From: Mangrovibrevibacter kandeliae
GTDB taxonomy: Bacteria > Pseudomonadota > Alphaproteobacteria > Rhizobiales > Rhizobiaceae
Reading direction: 5' to 3'
Assembly (NCBI RefSeq): GCF_024519155.1
Contig: NZ_JANIFJ010000003.1
Location: forward strand, 372,001 to 436,000
DNA: 64,000 nucleotides
Each line of letters starts with the position of its first letter. Within the stretch, counting starts at the first letter, position 1. Positions 27,314 to 36,925 of the stretch are shown here, one piece after another. The notes beneath the pieces are model-generated. The model worked only from the letters and a program-made list of their open reading frames with translations. It was not told the DNA's origin and searched no databases. Made by a program: the position numbers and the translations under genes.

Positions 27314-27988
27314 GTGAGTGTGTACGATATCCTGAATCTCATCAGCGAGTTCGGCCCCGTGATCGTCTTCGCGGGCACCTTCGTCGAAGGCGAGGTGTTC
27401 GCGATCGTCGGCGGCTTTCTCGCCTATCGCGGTATCTACTCGCTCGAGTTCATCGCGCTCCTGGCCTTCGTCGGCTCGTTTCTCGGCGATCTCGCGGTGT
27501 TTCTCTTCGCGCGCTTCTTCAGCGGTCACCGCTGGGTGGCACGATGGCGCGCGCGGCCGAAATTCGCCAAGGCCCTGAAGCTCGTCGAACGCTATCAGGC
27601 ATTCTTCGTGATCGTGAACCGCTACATCTACGGACTGCGCGTGCCCGGGCTCATCGCCCTCGGCATGTCGAGGATCAGTCTCACGCGGTTCCTCGTGCTG
27701 AACTTCGTCGGCGCGGCGATCTGGGCCGGCCTGTTCACGTCGATCGGCTTCGTCTTCGGCTATTCGATCGGCTCGGTCTTCGCCCAGCTCGAGCTGATGG
27801 AGCGGTCGCTCGGGATCACCCTCGGCGTCATCGCGGTCGCCCTCGCCGGCTGGTTCGCGTGGCGCCAGTGGGGGCCGGTGTTCGCCCGGCGCATCCTGCC
27901 GCGACGCCGTGGCAGCGAAGGCCATGACGGCCTCGTGCGGATCAAGACGCGGGCCGAAGGCGTACCCGGCGGCTCCTCGGAAGACTGA
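27314..27988 (+). CDS. DedA family membrane protein
   Basis: A 224-residue inner-membrane protein of the DedA/SNARE-associated family, members of which act in lipid flipping and envelope homeostasis. The conserved FAGTFVEGEVFAIVGG, GDLAVFLFARFFSGHRW and FFVIVNRYIYGLRVPGLIALGMSRISLTRFLVLNFVGAAIWA segments, the last with the family's R-x3-P core, are plain. Several hydrophobic helices span the protein. I set the start at the GTG at 27314; the GTG at 27320 has the better spaced GGAG, and an ATG at 27275 would add a non-conserved tail. Monocistronic. Confidence 0.87.
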   Translation: MSVYDILNLISEFGPVIVFAGTFVEGEVFAIVGGFLAYRGIYSLEFIALLAFVGSFLGDLAVFLFARFFSGHRWVARWRARPKFAKALKLVERYQAFFVIVNRYIYGLRVPGLIALGMSRISLTRFLVLNFVGAAIWAGLFTSIGFVFGYSIGSVFAQLELMERSLGITLGVIAVALAGWFAWRQWGPVFARRILPRRRGSEGHDGLVRIKTRAEGVPGGSSED

Positions 27989-28174
27989 AGGCGGCGCGCC
28001 TCGAACTGCGAGGCATCCGGGCGGCCCTCGCCGGGCAGCGCGGCAAGAGAACCGGTCCGGCGCAGGTGACCGATCACGACGTCTTCGGCGCAGCGATGTC
28101 GCCAGCGCCGTCCGCGCGCCGGATCCGCAGGCCGGGGATGCCGGGCCGCCTTGCGGGCAGCCCGAGGGCCGCCG

Positions 28175-29554
28175 TCAGAAGTTGACGGCCTTGCGCGCCG
28201 GCACCGACTCACGGTCCTTCTTCAGAAGCTCGGCGACGAGGAAGGCGAGTTCCAGCGCCTGCGTGGCGTTCAGCCGTGGATCGCAGTGGGTGTGGTAGCG
28301 GTCGGACAGATCTTCCGCCGAGACCGCCCGCGTGCCGCCGGTGCACTCGGTGACGTCCTTGCCGGTCATCTCCACGTGGATGCCGCCGGCATGCGTGCCC
28401 TCGGCATGGTGCACGTCGAAGAAGGACTGCACCTCCGCCAGGATGCGGTCGAAGGGGCGGGTCTTGTAGCCGTTCAGCGTGATCGTGTTGCCGTGCATCG
28501 GATCGCAGGACCAGACGACCTTGCGGCCCTCCTTCTGCACGGCCCGGATCAGCTTCGGCAGATGTGCCTCGACCTTCTCGTGGCCGAAGCGGGCGATCAG
28601 CGTGAGGCGGCCGGGAATGTTGTCCGGGTTCAGCTTGTCGATCAGGCGGATCAGGCCGTCCGGCTCGAGCGAGGGCCCGCACTTGAGGCCAATCGGATTG
28701 CGGATCCCGCGGCAGAACTCGACGTGCGCGTTGTTCTCCTGACGGGTCCGGTCGCCGATCCAGATCATGTGACCGGACGTGGCGTACCAGTCGCCGGAGG
28801 TTGAATCGACGCGCGTCAGCGCCTCCTCGTAGCCGAGCAGCAGCGCCTCGTGGCTGGTGAAGAAGTCGGTCTCGCGCAGCGACGGATGGCTCTCGGCGTT
28901 GATGCCGATCGCCCGCATGAAATGCATCGTCTCGGAGATGCGGTCGGCGAGCTGGCGGTAGCGCGCGGCCTGCGGGCTGTCGGCGAGGAAGCCGAGCATC
29001 CAGGTGTGGACGTTCTCCAGGTTGGCGTAGCCGCCCTGCGCGAAGGCGCGCAGCAGATTCAGCGTGGCGGCCGACTGCCGGTAGGCCATCTCCTGGCGCT
29101 CCGGGTTCGGGATTCGCGAAGCCTCGTCGAACTCGATGCCATTGATGATGTCGCCGCGGTAGGACGGGAGCGTCTGGCCGTCGCGGGTCTCGTCCGGGTT
29201 CGAACGCGGCTTGGCGAACTGACCAGCGATGCGCCCGACCTTCACCACCGGCGAGGACGCGGCGAAGGTCAGCACCACCGCCATCTGCAGGAAGGCGCGG
29301 AAGAAGTCGCGGATGTTGTCGGCGCCATGCTCGGCGAAGCTTTCGGCGCAGTCGCCGCCCTGCAGCAGGAACGCGCGGCCCTCGGCGACCTCGCCGAGCG
29401 CGCGCATCAGCTTGCGGGCCTCACCTGCAAAGACCAGCGGCGGAAAGGTCGACAGCCGCTTCTCGGTTTCGGCGAGCGCGAGCGGATCGGGATAAGCCGG
29501 CACCTGCTCGATGGGCTTCGTGCGCCAGCTGCCGGGGGTCCAGTCCATGCTCAT
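28175..29554 (-). CDS. Class II 3-deoxy-7-phosphoheptulonate (DAHP) synthase
   Basis: First step of the shikimate pathway: condenses phosphoenolpyruvate with erythrose 4-phosphate. The 459-residue protein is a typical plant-type (class II) enzyme: [39 protein letters not shown], MGxT-like [12 protein letters not shown] region ([13 protein letters not shown]), [17 protein letters not shown] and [18 protein letters not shown] are all present, including Cys and metal ligands. Start ATG at 29554. Alone in its direction; nothing seen in the flanking 150-190 base gaps. Confidence 0.95.
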   Translation of the reverse strand: MSMDWTPGSWRTKPIEQVPAYPDPLALAETEKRLSTFPPLVFAGEARKLMRALGEVAEGRAFLLQGGDCAESFAEHGADNIRDFFRAFLQMAVVLTFAASSPVVKVGRIAGQFAKPRSNPDETRDGQTLPSYRGDIINGIEFDEASRIPNPERQEMAYRQSAATLNLLRAFAQGGYANLENVHTWMLGFLADSPQAARYRQLADRISETMHFMRAIGINAESHPSLRETDFFTSHEALLLGYEEALTRVDSTSGDWYATSGHMIWIGDRTRQENNAHVEFCRGIRNPIGLKCGPSLEPDGLIRLIDKLNPDNIPGRLTLIARFGHEKVEAHLPKLIRAVQKEGRKVVWSCDPMHGNTITLNGYKTRPFDRILAEVQSFFDVHHAEGTHAGGIHVEMTGKDVTECTGGTRAVSAEDLSDRYHTHCDPRLNATQALELAFLVAELLKKDRESVPARKAVNF

Positions 29555-29704
29555 TGCCTCTCCTCGCGAGAGCCTCCGCCTCTGCCGTGCCGATCGCTGT
29601 CTGGGTTGCAGGGGCGCGAGACGTTCGTTCGAACCGTCGCGTCCAAAGGCGGGCTTATAGCACTCCTGCCGGGCTTGTCATCCCGCCCGCGCATCCGTGA
29701 CGCT

Positions 29705-30337
29705 TCAGCATGGCACGATGTAGCTGACGCCCCGCTCGGTCAGCAGCCGGTCGAACAGTTCCGCCTCGCCCGGATGCAGCGCCACCGAGCGCGGGTAGCG
29801 CGGGGCGAGCCGGTCGAGCAGCACCTCGGCCTCGAACCCGTCGGTCTCGTCGACGAAGCGGCGCAGGCCCTTCTCGCCGTAGAGGCCGAAGAAGCCCTGC
29901 ATGACCGCATCGAGATAGGACTGGAGGATGATGCAGGACACGTCCTCCGCGGTCGGCTCGTCGCGGGACGCCTCGTAGATGAAGAGCGGCACCCCGGCCG
30001 CCGGCCCGTGCTCCACGCTGACCCGGGCGGGCTGCACCAGCCGGCGCTTGTATCCCGCTTCCCGTTCGTCCACCGCCGGCAGATGGTCGGCGTGATCGAA
30101 GACCACCACGCCCTCGGTCTCGAACTGCGCCTCCGGCCGCACGGTCAGCAGCGCGACCGGCGGGATGCTGCGCGGCATCCAGAAGCGGCGCCAGCCGCGG
30201 ACCCGCGCCCGCCGGATGGCAAGGAACTTCGTGCGCAGGGTCAGCCGGTTCACCAGCGACCCGTAGCCGAAGTAACTGACGACCTTGCCCTCCTCCAGGA
30301 GGCGGCGGAGATCGGGGTGATCCTCGTGGACAAGCAT
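29705..30337 (-). CDS. Gamma-glutamylcyclotransferase-like (AIG2/GGCT fold) protein
   Basis: A 210-residue protein with VSYFGYGSLVN near the start, the YGSL substrate loop of the GGCT fold, and an acidic residue in the DEREAGYKRR segment where family members have the catalytic Glu. Such proteins cyclise gamma-glutamyl amines or break down glutathione; proximity to gor (55 bases upstream, same strand) fits a glutathione connection but the exact substrate is unknown. Start uncertain: ATG at 30337 or 13 codons earlier at 30376. Confidence 0.72.
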   Translation of the reverse strand: MLVHEDHPDLRRLLEEGKVVSYFGYGSLVNRLTLRTKFLAIRRARVRGWRRFWMPRSIPPVALLTVRPEAQFETEGVVVFDHADHLPAVDEREAGYKRRLVQPARVSVEHGPAAGVPLFIYEASRDEPTAEDVSCIILQSYLDAVMQGFFGLYGEKGLRRFVDETDGFEAEVLLDRLAPRYPRSVALHPGEAELFDRLLTERGVSYIVPC

Positions 30338-30392
30338 GAGTCGCAGTTTACGGAAACTTCCAGCGAGGGGAAGCATCGGCGACGCGAAACCG

Positions 30393-31787
30393 TCACACGC
30401 GATCGCCGCCCTCGAGCCGATAGCTGGGCTCGTACATCGTGACGAGCTCCTCGGCCGCGGTCGGATGCAGCGCCATCGTCGCGTCGAACTGATCCTTGGT
30501 CAGACCGGCCTTCACCGCGACGCCGAGCACCTGCGCGAGTTCGCCGGCGTCGGGACCGAACACATGCGCCCCGACGACGCGCTGCGTCGACCCGTCGACG
30601 ACGAGCTTCATCAGCATCCGCTCCTGCCGACCGGAGAGCGTGTTCTTCATCGGCTTGAAGGACGCGCGGTAGATATCGACGCTCGCGAACGCCTTGGCGG
30701 CCTGCGCTTCGGTGAGGCCGACCGTGCCGATCTCGGGTTGCGAGAAGACCGCCGTCGGAACCGTGTCGTAGTCGGGCTCGGTCGGATCGTCGTGGTAGAG
30801 CGTGCGGATGAGGCACATCGCCTCGTGGATCGCCACCGGCGTCAGCTGCAGGCGATGGGTGACGTCGCCGACCGCCCAGATGTTCGGGGCACTGGTGCGC
30901 GAATACGCATCGACCACCACCGCGCCGCGGCTGTCCAGGGTCACGCCCGCCGCCTCGCAGCCGAGGTTCTCGGTGTTTGCCTTGCGACCGATCGCCAGCA
31001 TCACCTCGTAGGCGTCCAGAATCTCGCCGCAGGCCAGATGCGCCTCGAAGCGGCCGTCCGGCTTCTGGATCACCTCGCTCAACGTGTCCTCGCAGCGGAT
31101 GTCGATCCCCTTGGTGACCATCGCCTGGTGCAGTTCGTGACGGATGTCGTCGTCGAAGCCCTGCAGGATCTCCTTGCCGCGGTAGACGAGTGTCACCTGC
31201 GAGCCGAGCCCGTGGAAGATGTTGGCAAACTCGACGGCGATGTAGCCGCCGCCGAGGATCACGATCGCCGGCGGCAGGCGCTTCAGGTGAAACGCCTCGT
31301 TGGAGGTGATGCAGTGCTCGGCGCCGGGCAGGCCGGGATGCGGGTTGGCGCGCCCGCCGACGGCGATGACGATCTGGTCCGCCGTCACCGTCCGGCCGCT
31401 GTCGGTCAGCCGGATCTCGTGCGGGCCGACGAGCTCGGCGCGCGACATCAGGATCTGCGCGCCCGCCTTCTCGACATTGGCGCGATAGATGCCCTCCAGC
31501 CGTTCGATCTCCCGATCCTTGTTGGCGATCAGCTGGGCCCAGTCGAACTTGCGCTCGCCGACGCTCCAGCCGAAGCCGGCGGCGTCCTCGAAGCTCTCCG
31601 AGAACTGCGAGGCGTAGACCATCAGCTTCTTCGGCACGCAGCCGCGGATGACGCAGGTGCCGCCGAAGCGGTACTCCTCGGCGATGGCGACACGCTTGCC
31701 CAGCATCGCCGCCCGGCGCGCCGCGCGCACGCCGCCCGAGCCGCCACCGATGACGAAGAGGTCGTAGTCGTAGCTGCCGTCAGTCAC
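30393..31787 (-). CDS. gor: Glutathione-disulfide reductase
   Basis: NADPH-dependent flavoenzyme keeping glutathione reduced. The 464-residue protein has the FAD motif GGGSGG (14-19), the redox disulfide in GGTCVIRGCVPKK (Cys45, Cys50), the NAD(P)-binding GGGYIAVEFANIF, and the C-terminal HPTAAEE with the catalytic His-Glu pair. These match bacterial GR better than mercuric or lipoamide relatives. ATG start. The DUF2059 gene lies 78 bases upstream on the same strand and a GGCT-like gene follows, giving a possible three-gene unit. Confidence 0.94.
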   Translation of the reverse strand: MTDGSYDYDLFVIGGGSGGVRAARRAAMLGKRVAIAEEYRFGGTCVIRGCVPKKLMVYASQFSESFEDAAGFGWSVGERKFDWAQLIANKDREIERLEGIYRANVEKAGAQILMSRAELVGPHEIRLTDSGRTVTADQIVIAVGGRANPHPGLPGAEHCITSNEAFHLKRLPPAIVILGGGYIAVEFANIFHGLGSQVTLVYRGKEILQGFDDDIRHELHQAMVTKGIDIRCEDTLSEVIQKPDGRFEAHLACGEILDAYEVMLAIGRKANTENLGCEAAGVTLDSRGAVVVDAYSRTSAPNIWAVGDVTHRLQLTPVAIHEAMCLIRTLYHDDPTEPDYDTVPTAVFSQPEIGTVGLTEAQAAKAFASVDIYRASFKPMKNTLSGRQERMLMKLVVDGSTQRVVGAHVFGPDAGELAQVLGVAVKAGLTKDQFDATMALHPTAAEELVTMYEPSYRLEGGDRV

Positions 31788-31865
31788 CTTGAGGTCTCCC
31801 GAAAAGCGACGAGCGGCACTGAGGCCGCTCGCGAGGTCGTCACGATCGAGGCAATCAGGCCGAGA

Positions 31866-32417
31866 TCACTTGGTCGGCGTCGCGCCGGCTGCCGGCGCCT
31901 GCGGTGCAAGCGCCTTCATTCCGGCTGCGGCCTTGTCATGCAGGTCGCGCAGGATGCCCTTCGTCCAGACGTCGGCCGACGACATCATCTCGTTGGTCGC
32001 GACCGGTCCGAGCTTGATCAGCTTCTGGCCCGCCTCCGAGGTGTAAAAATCGGAGATCTGCTTCAGCTCCTCTTCGGTGAAGAGCTTGGCGTAGATCCGG
32101 GCGATCTCGTTCTCCAGATCGGCCCGCCGCGGCGCCAGCGCGAGCGCCTCCTTGTCGACCATGTCCGAGATCTCCGTCTGGAGATTCGGGTTGTTGATGA
32201 TCAGCTCCGACTTGGTCTGAGTGGCAGCGTTCAGAAGGATGTTGTCGAACGGCTCGGTGGCGCCGATGGCCTCGACCGCCGCCCGCGCGGCAGCAAGATG
32301 CGACGGCGTGACGTCCTGCTCCTGCGCATGGAGCGGCGCGACGGCAAGGCTAGCGGCGAGAACGACCGCGGCGATCGCGCCGTTGCGCATCTTGGGGCTG
32401 AACAGCATGAAGGTCAT
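31866..32417 (-). CDS. DUF2059 domain secreted protein
   Basis: A 183-residue protein with an N-terminal signal sequence (basic MTFMLFSPKMRNG, then a hydrophobic run to about residue 30, cleavage likely after PLHA), followed by a helical region with LFTEEELKQISDFYTSEAGQKLI, the DUF2059 signature. Family function is unknown. A proline/alanine tail ends the protein. It lies in a same-strand row with rpiA upstream and gor downstream. Confidence 0.83.
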   Translation of the reverse strand: MTFMLFSPKMRNGAIAAVVLAASLAVAPLHAQEQDVTPSHLAAARAAVEAIGATEPFDNILLNAATQTKSELIINNPNLQTEISDMVDKEALALAPRRADLENEIARIYAKLFTEEELKQISDFYTSEAGQKLIKLGPVATNEMMSSADVWTKGILRDLHDKAAAGMKALAPQAPAAGATPTK

Positions 32418-32525
32418 GACTCCATCGGATGGGGAATATGTCGGCTGCCGCCGCTCCGTTGCGGGGGTGAGTAGCCCTTGGCGGGCGCCCGAGGCAAGCC
32501 CCGCGCACGGCCCCTTGGCATCCCG

Positions 32526-33224
32526 TCAGGGCAAAGGGCCCAAGGTTTCGACGCCGTCCTGCGAGGCGATGACCGCCATCGTCGCAAGGCCAAGGAACAA
32601 GCCATGCTCGACCACGCCCGGCACGGCATGCAGCGCCAGCGACAGGGCTTCTGGATCGGGAATGCGGCCAAAAGATGCGTCGAGGATGAGGTGCCCGCCA
32701 TCGGTCTCGAAGGCTTCGCGCCCACGCCGGCGCAGGTCGATGGTCCCCGACAGCCCGAGGCGGTCGGCGGCGCGTTCGATCGCGATCCGCGTCGACGCAA
32801 GACCGAAGCGGTTGACCTCGATCGGCAGCGCGAACGTGCCGAGCGCCTCGACCAGCTTCGCGGCGTCGGCAATCACGATCATGCGGGCCGAAGCGGCGGC
32901 AACGATCTTCTCGCGGAGGAGCGCCCCGCCCCCGCCCTTGACGAGGCGGAGCGCGCCGTCGAGCTCGTCAGCCCCGTCGATGGTGAGGTCGAGTTCCGGC
33001 GTCTCGTCGAGCGTCGTCAGGGGGATCGACAGGTCGCGGCAGAGCGCCGCCGTGCGCTCCGATGTCGCGACGCCGACCACCGCGAGCCCGGCGGCCACGC
33101 GCTCGGCCAGCAGCGCCACGAAGGCCTCGGCCGTCGAGCCCGTCCCGATGCCGAGGCGCATACCGGATTCGACGTGCTCGAGAGCGGCGGCAGCGGCGGC
33201 CGTCTTCAGCGCTGCGACATCCAT
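32526..33224 (-). CDS. rpiA: Ribose-5-phosphate isomerase A
   Basis: Interconverts ribose 5-phosphate and ribulose 5-phosphate in the pentose phosphate pathway. The 232-residue protein has GTGST (27-31), TIDGADELD (81-89) with the catalytic Asp, and [12 protein letters not shown] (96-107) with the catalytic Glu and Lys, the full RpiA active site. GGAG lies four bases before the ATG. Divergent from gph across 248 bases in which I see no gene. Length is normal. Confidence 0.95.
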   Translation of the reverse strand: MDVAALKTAAAAAALEHVESGMRLGIGTGSTAEAFVALLAERVAAGLAVVGVATSERTAALCRDLSIPLTTLDETPELDLTIDGADELDGALRLVKGGGGALLREKIVAAASARMIVIADAAKLVEALGTFALPIEVNRFGLASTRIAIERAADRLGLSGTIDLRRRGREAFETDGGHLILDASFGRIPDPEALSLALHAVPGVVEHGLFLGLATMAVIASQDGVETLGPLP

Positions 33225-33472
33225 CTCCGGCGGCCTCTCAACATCGACGACCGTCGGTGTGTAGAATCTTTCAGGGTCCTCGGAAAGCTTCCGCCGCCCC
33301 GCAAGCCTGCCTCTCCGTGCGAAATCGGAACGCGAGCCGCGTCGCGTCGACGGCGTCCGGCGTGCCGGCCGGGCGGCACACGAACCGCGACGAACGCTTG
33401 ACCCGCAGCCGGACAGGACGCATCCCTCGCCCTGACCGCACGGCGCCGCCGTCCGACCACGAAAGGTGTTGC

Positions 33473-34198
33473 TTGCAGCCGATCGCCGTCTTCGATCTCG
33501 ACGGGACCCTCGTCGACACCGCCCCGGACCTCACGGCGAGCCTGAACCACTGCCTGCGCCATGCCGGCATGCAGGAGCTCGAGGTCGACACGGTGCGCCC
33601 GCACGCCGGCCACGGCTCGCGCGCCATGCTCCTGGAAGCTTACCGGCAGGCGAGCCGGCCGCTCGTCGAGCCGGAGCTGACCGAGCAGCAGCAGCGCTTC
33701 CTCGCCTTCTACGAGGCCCATATCGCGGTGGCCTCCCGTCCCTTTCCCGGCGCGGTCGGTGCACTCGATCGGCTGGGCGCTGATGGCGTCATCCTCGCGG
33801 TCTGCACCAACAAGACCGAGCGCCTCTCGCGCCTTCTGCTGGCCGAGCTTGGGCTCGCGGAGCGCTTCGCGGCGATCTGCGGATCGGACACCTTTGCCCG
33901 GCGCAAGCCCGATCCGTCGCATCTCCTCGGCACGATCGAGAGGGCCGGCGGCGACCCGACATGCGCCGTGATGATCGGAGACACGGCGACCGACACGGAA
34001 ACGGCCAAGGCGGCCTCCGTGCCCGCCATCCTCGTCACCTTCGGCTACGATCCGGGCGAACTCGCCCGGCGCACGGCCAGCGCCCGGATCGAAAGCTTCG
34101 ACGCGCTGGACCTGGCGCTCCTGCACGGTCTCCTGCGCGTCGAAGGGCCTCAAACGCCTCCGGCACCGCCGGCTCCGAACCGATCTTTTGGAGGTTGA
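33473..34198 (+). CDS. gph: Phosphoglycolate phosphatase-like HAD hydrolase
   Basis: A 241-residue HAD phosphatase: motif [11 protein letters not shown] (7-16), motif II CTNK, conserved lysine in RRKPDP and motif [15 protein letters not shown]. Length, cap position and [10 protein letters not shown] match Gph, which removes the 2-phosphoglycolate formed by DNA repair. I chose the TTG at 33473 because AAAGG stands just before it and the homology begins immediately; no closer ATG exists. Its stop lies within the -35 element of the tRNA-Val gene downstream. Confidence 0.88.
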   Translation: MQPIAVFDLDGTLVDTAPDLTASLNHCLRHAGMQELEVDTVRPHAGHGSRAMLLEAYRQASRPLVEPELTEQQQRFLAFYEAHIAVASRPFPGAVGALDRLGADGVILAVCTNKTERLSRLLLAELGLAERFAAICGSDTFARRKPDPSHLLGTIERAGGDPTCAVMIGDTATDTETAKAASVPAILVTFGYDPGELARRTASARIESFDALDLALLHGLLRVEGPQTPPAPPAPNRSFGG

Positions 34199-34223
34199 CG
34201 CGCAGCCGGCACCCGACTTATAT
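34195..34223 (+). promoter_or_regulatory. Promoter of tRNA-Val
   Basis: TTGACG at 34195-34200 and TTATAT at 34218-34223, exactly 17 bases apart, close to the sigma-70 consensus. The -10 ends 38 bases before the mature tRNA, a normal leader length. The -35 overlaps the gph stop codon. Confidence 0.75.
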
Positions 34224-34261
34224 CGCGCCACCCCACGGACCGCCTGAAGGCGATGCCGGGA

Positions 34262-34336
34262 GGGCGCGTAGCTCAGCGGTAGAGCACTACGTTCACACCG
34301 TAGGGGTCACAGGTTCGAACCCTGTCGCGCCCACCA
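34262..34336 (+). tRNA. tRNA-Val (anticodon CAC)
   Basis: A 75-base tRNA with an encoded CCA end. The acceptor stem GGGCGCG pairs with CGCGCCC; the anticodon arm CTACG-TTCACAC-CGTAG gives anticodon CAC, reading GTG valine codons; the T arm contains GGTTCGAACCC. All stems pair. It sits at the boundary between core genes and the polysaccharide locus, but I found no second copy of its 3' end in the window to suggest an integration site. Confidence 0.97.
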
Positions 34337-34505
34337 TGACTTCCCGATCTTCGACCGTCGTGCCGTCTCGTGCCATGCGGCAGCTGCCATCGACGGCGTG
34401 GTAGCGGCGCTCGCGCCGCAGACCGCGCGAGCGTATCGATCAAAGGACCGCGCGCTGGGGTGCACGACTTGCAGGCTTGCAAGGGCGGCCCGGCGACGCC
34501 GGCGC

Positions 34506-35321
34506 TTACTTCCCTGCCGCGAGCGGCAGCCGCTGCCCCGAGTTAGCCGCGGACATGGCCGGCATTCGCGAAGACGGACTGACCACCTCGATCCGCCGCG
34601 GCTTCGGCATGTAGAACCGCAGGAAGGACCGGACCGTCAGGATGGACAGCCGGCGGGCCAGCGTCAGGACGACCCCCCACCGCAGAACGCGGGACTGCTC
34701 GTCCGGCTTCGGCGTCAGCGTGACCGGCACCTCGGCGTAGCTGCGCACGCGCTGAAGCAGCGTGACCAGCGTCACCAGGTGATAGGAGTAGTCGGGCGGC
34801 GTCCTCACCTTCCGGGCCTCGGCGACGGGCCAGACATAGAGGCTGTGGCCATCCTTCAGCTGGCAGCGCGTCGTGAGGCGGAGCTGAAACGTGCAGATGC
34901 GCGACAGAAGTCGCCGGATCGGGATTCGCGCCGCCGGGTTGGCACGATAGGAGATGATCATGTCGGCCTGGCCGACCGCCTGGAACAGGCGGTGGACTCC
35001 GGAAGGCTCGAAGGCGCGGTCGCCGGGCACCAGCGTGAGGTTGGCAAAGCGCGCCTGCGCCAGTCCGGCGCGATAGGCTGCCCCGACGCCGCGATTGACC
35101 GGGAAATGGATGACCGAAATCCGGGGATCGGCGGCGGCGAGCCGGTCCGCGATCGCCCCCGTCCCGTCGGTCGAGCCGTCGTTGACGATGATGATCTCGA
35201 AGGCGTCGAGGGTGGCCTCCGCTGCCTCCACGGCCTCGAGCGTCGTCTGCTCCAGCCGCTCTTCCTCGAAATAGGCGGGTATGACGATGCTAAGTTCACG
35301 GCGAGCGTCGGATCCAGTCAT
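34506..35321 (-). CDS. GT2-family glycosyltransferase
   Basis: A 271-residue GT-A enzyme: LSIVIPAYFEEE (10-21) and FEIIIVNDGSTDGTG, with the usual nucleotide-binding Asp residues; related to dolichol-phosphate mannosyltransferase-like and cell-wall GT2 enzymes. The expected DxD is represented weakly by PGDRAFEP. No C-terminal membrane helices are evident. Last gene of the 11-gene leftward operon; the methyltransferase stop is 10 bases upstream and GAGGGC precedes the ATG. Probably adds a sugar to the exported glycan. Confidence 0.87.
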   Translation of the reverse strand: MTGSDARRELSIVIPAYFEEERLEQTTLEAVEAAEATLDAFEIIIVNDGSTDGTGAIADRLAAADPRISVIHFPVNRGVGAAYRAGLAQARFANLTLVPGDRAFEPSGVHRLFQAVGQADMIISYRANPAARIPIRRLLSRICTFQLRLTTRCQLKDGHSLYVWPVAEARKVRTPPDYSYHLVTLVTLLQRVRSYAEVPVTLTPKPDEQSRVLRWGVVLTLARRLSILTVRSFLRFYMPKPRRIEVVSPSSRMPAMSAANSGQRLPLAAGK

Positions 35322-35331
35322 CGCAGCGCCC

Positions 35332-36021
35332 TCAGCTTCGCGGATGCGCTGCGAGCGCCAGGATGTAGTGGGCCATCTTGTGGTAGCCCGTGTGCACGAT
35401 CTCGTCGTTCATCGAGAACATGAACACCGAATGGAAGAAGCGCTCCATCAACGCCTTGAGGTCGGGAGCCGTCTTGCAGTTGATGTGCCCGGCCTTGCTG
35501 CCCGGCGAGGCGTAGACCTGGCTCTCCAGCGAGGGCATGCCGACGATCATCACCGCGTCAGGCTCCAGGCAGGCCCGGATGTTGGCGAGGAAGCGCTCCT
35601 CCTCCGCCTCGGGGATATGCTCCAGCACGTCGAGCGAATAGGCTGCGTCGAACCGCCCGGGCAAGGTGTCCTCGAGGAAGTTGTGCACCAGAGCCTCGTA
35701 CGGATATTCCGGCTGGCGGCGCGTGGCGGCGTCCTTGATGAACTCCTCGTCGTAGTCGGTGACGGTGAGAGCCTTGACCTCCTGCATCACGATCGGCGCG
35801 TTGAAGGCGTCGCCGCAGCCGATCTCGAGCACGTTCTGTCGGCCCGACAACATCTTGGAGACGAACTTGTAGCGCGCCTGCGAGAAGAGGAAGCGGCGCG
35901 GATCCTCGATCCACTCGCGGCTCTTCAGCAGGCCCAGCGCGATCGCGCCCCGAGTCTCGGCGAAAGTGATGTTGGGCTGGTTGACCGGATCGCGGGTTCT
36001 ACGGTCTGAGCTGGACGACAT
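35332..36021 (-). CDS. Class I SAM-dependent methyltransferase
   Basis: A 229-residue Rossmann-fold methyltransferase. SAM motif I is VLEIGCGDAFN, followed by TVTDYDEEF and the post-motif SLDVLEHIPEAEEE typical of methyltransf_11/23. No domain beyond the core. Lies 55 bases after the exporter ATPase in the operon, so it most likely methylates a sugar or a glycan end, perhaps as a chain-terminating cap, a role known for ABC-exported O-antigens; that role is an inference. Confidence 0.85.
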   Translation of the reverse strand: MSSSSDRRTRDPVNQPNITFAETRGAIALGLLKSREWIEDPRRFLFSQARYKFVSKMLSGRQNVLEIGCGDAFNAPIVMQEVKALTVTDYDEEFIKDAATRRQPEYPYEALVHNFLEDTLPGRFDAAYSLDVLEHIPEAEEERFLANIRACLEPDAVMIVGMPSLESQVYASPGSKAGHINCKTAPDLKALMERFFHSVFMFSMNDEIVHTGYHKMAHYILALAAHPRS

Positions 36022-36076
36022 GGAAAACGCTCGCTCTTCGAGTACGATCTAAGGATTGGGTCGGACTTTGACGGGG

Positions 36077-36925
36077 TCACTCGGCGAAAGCATCGATCTC
36101 CTCCGCCGGCACCGCATCGGACGGAGGTCCACCGGCCTCGGCGCCGGACTCCGGCCGGTGCGCCATCGAGTGATAGGCCTCCACCACCTCCTCGAAGGGA
36201 CCATCGGCCACGATGCGGCCCCCGTCGAGAAGAATGAGACGATCGACCAGACTTTTCAGGGTGTCGAGGTCATGCGACGCGATGACCAGCGTGCCCGACC
36301 GGGCGATCATGGCGTTCATGCGGTCGCGCGCCCGCTCGACGAAGCGGGAGTCGCCGGTCGCGAGATTCTCGTCGGCCACCAGGATGTCCGGCGACAATGC
36401 CGTCGCGACGGCGAAGGCCAGGCGGGTCATCATGCCCGTGGAGTAGGTTCCGACCGGCAGCGACAGATAATCGCCGAGCTCGGTGAACTCCTCGATGTCC
36501 GGCATGTGCGAGCGGACTTCTGAGAGCTTCAAGCCACTGAGGAGCCCGAGGTTCTCGATGTTCTCGTAGCCCGTCAGTTCCATGTGCAGGCCGTTGCCCG
36601 GATTGATGACGGCCGCCAGGCGGCCGTAGCGCTCGAGGTGACCCTGCTGCGGACGATAGATCCCCGAGATCACCTTGAGCAGCGTCGTCTTGCCCGCGCC
36701 GTTGTGACCGATGATTCCGATCCGCTCTCCGACCCGCACCGTCAGATTCATGTCCTCCAGCGCCACGATGTTGACGCTGCGACCGCTCTTGTGGATCCGG
36801 CCGCCGGTGCGAAAGCGTCGCACCGCCGAGTTGAGCGACAGCTCCGACGCGTGCGGCACCGGGTAGGACAGCGCGACATCCTTGAGACGCAGCGCGATGG
36901 GGACGACGGCGTTCGGCGCGCTCAT
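36077..36925 (-). CDS. Polysaccharide ABC exporter ATPase, Wzt/KpsT type
   Basis: A 282-residue ATPase: Walker A GHNGAGKT (73-80), signature YSTGM (161-165), Walker B ILVADE (181-186). The YSTGM signature and ILKERA-style partner are characteristic of polysaccharide and teichoic-acid exporters. The N-terminus carries the extra HASELSLNSAVRRF segment of Wzt proteins. The roughly 35-residue acidic C-terminal tail is too short to be the carbohydrate-binding domain of long Wzt forms. Its ATG overlaps the permease TGA (ATGA), showing coupling. Confidence 0.93.
   Translation of the reverse strand: MSAPNAVVPIALRLKDVALSYPVPHASELSLNSAVRRFRTGGRIHKSGRSVNIVALEDMNLTVRVGERIGIIGHNGAGKTTLLKVISGIYRPQQGHLERYGRLAAVINPGNGLHMELTGYENIENLGLLSGLKLSEVRSHMPDIEEFTELGDYLSLPVGTYSTGMMTRLAFAVATALSPDILVADENLATGDSRFVERARDRMNAMIARSGTLVIASHDLDTLKSLVDRLILLDGGRIVADGPFEEVVEAYHSMAHRPESGAEAGGPPSDAVPAEEIDAFAE

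Noticed and set aside
29195-29640. GTTCGAAC-containing stretches as duplicate tRNA attachment ends
   Set aside because: They match the tRNA T-arm over only about 8-10 bases, as expected by chance.
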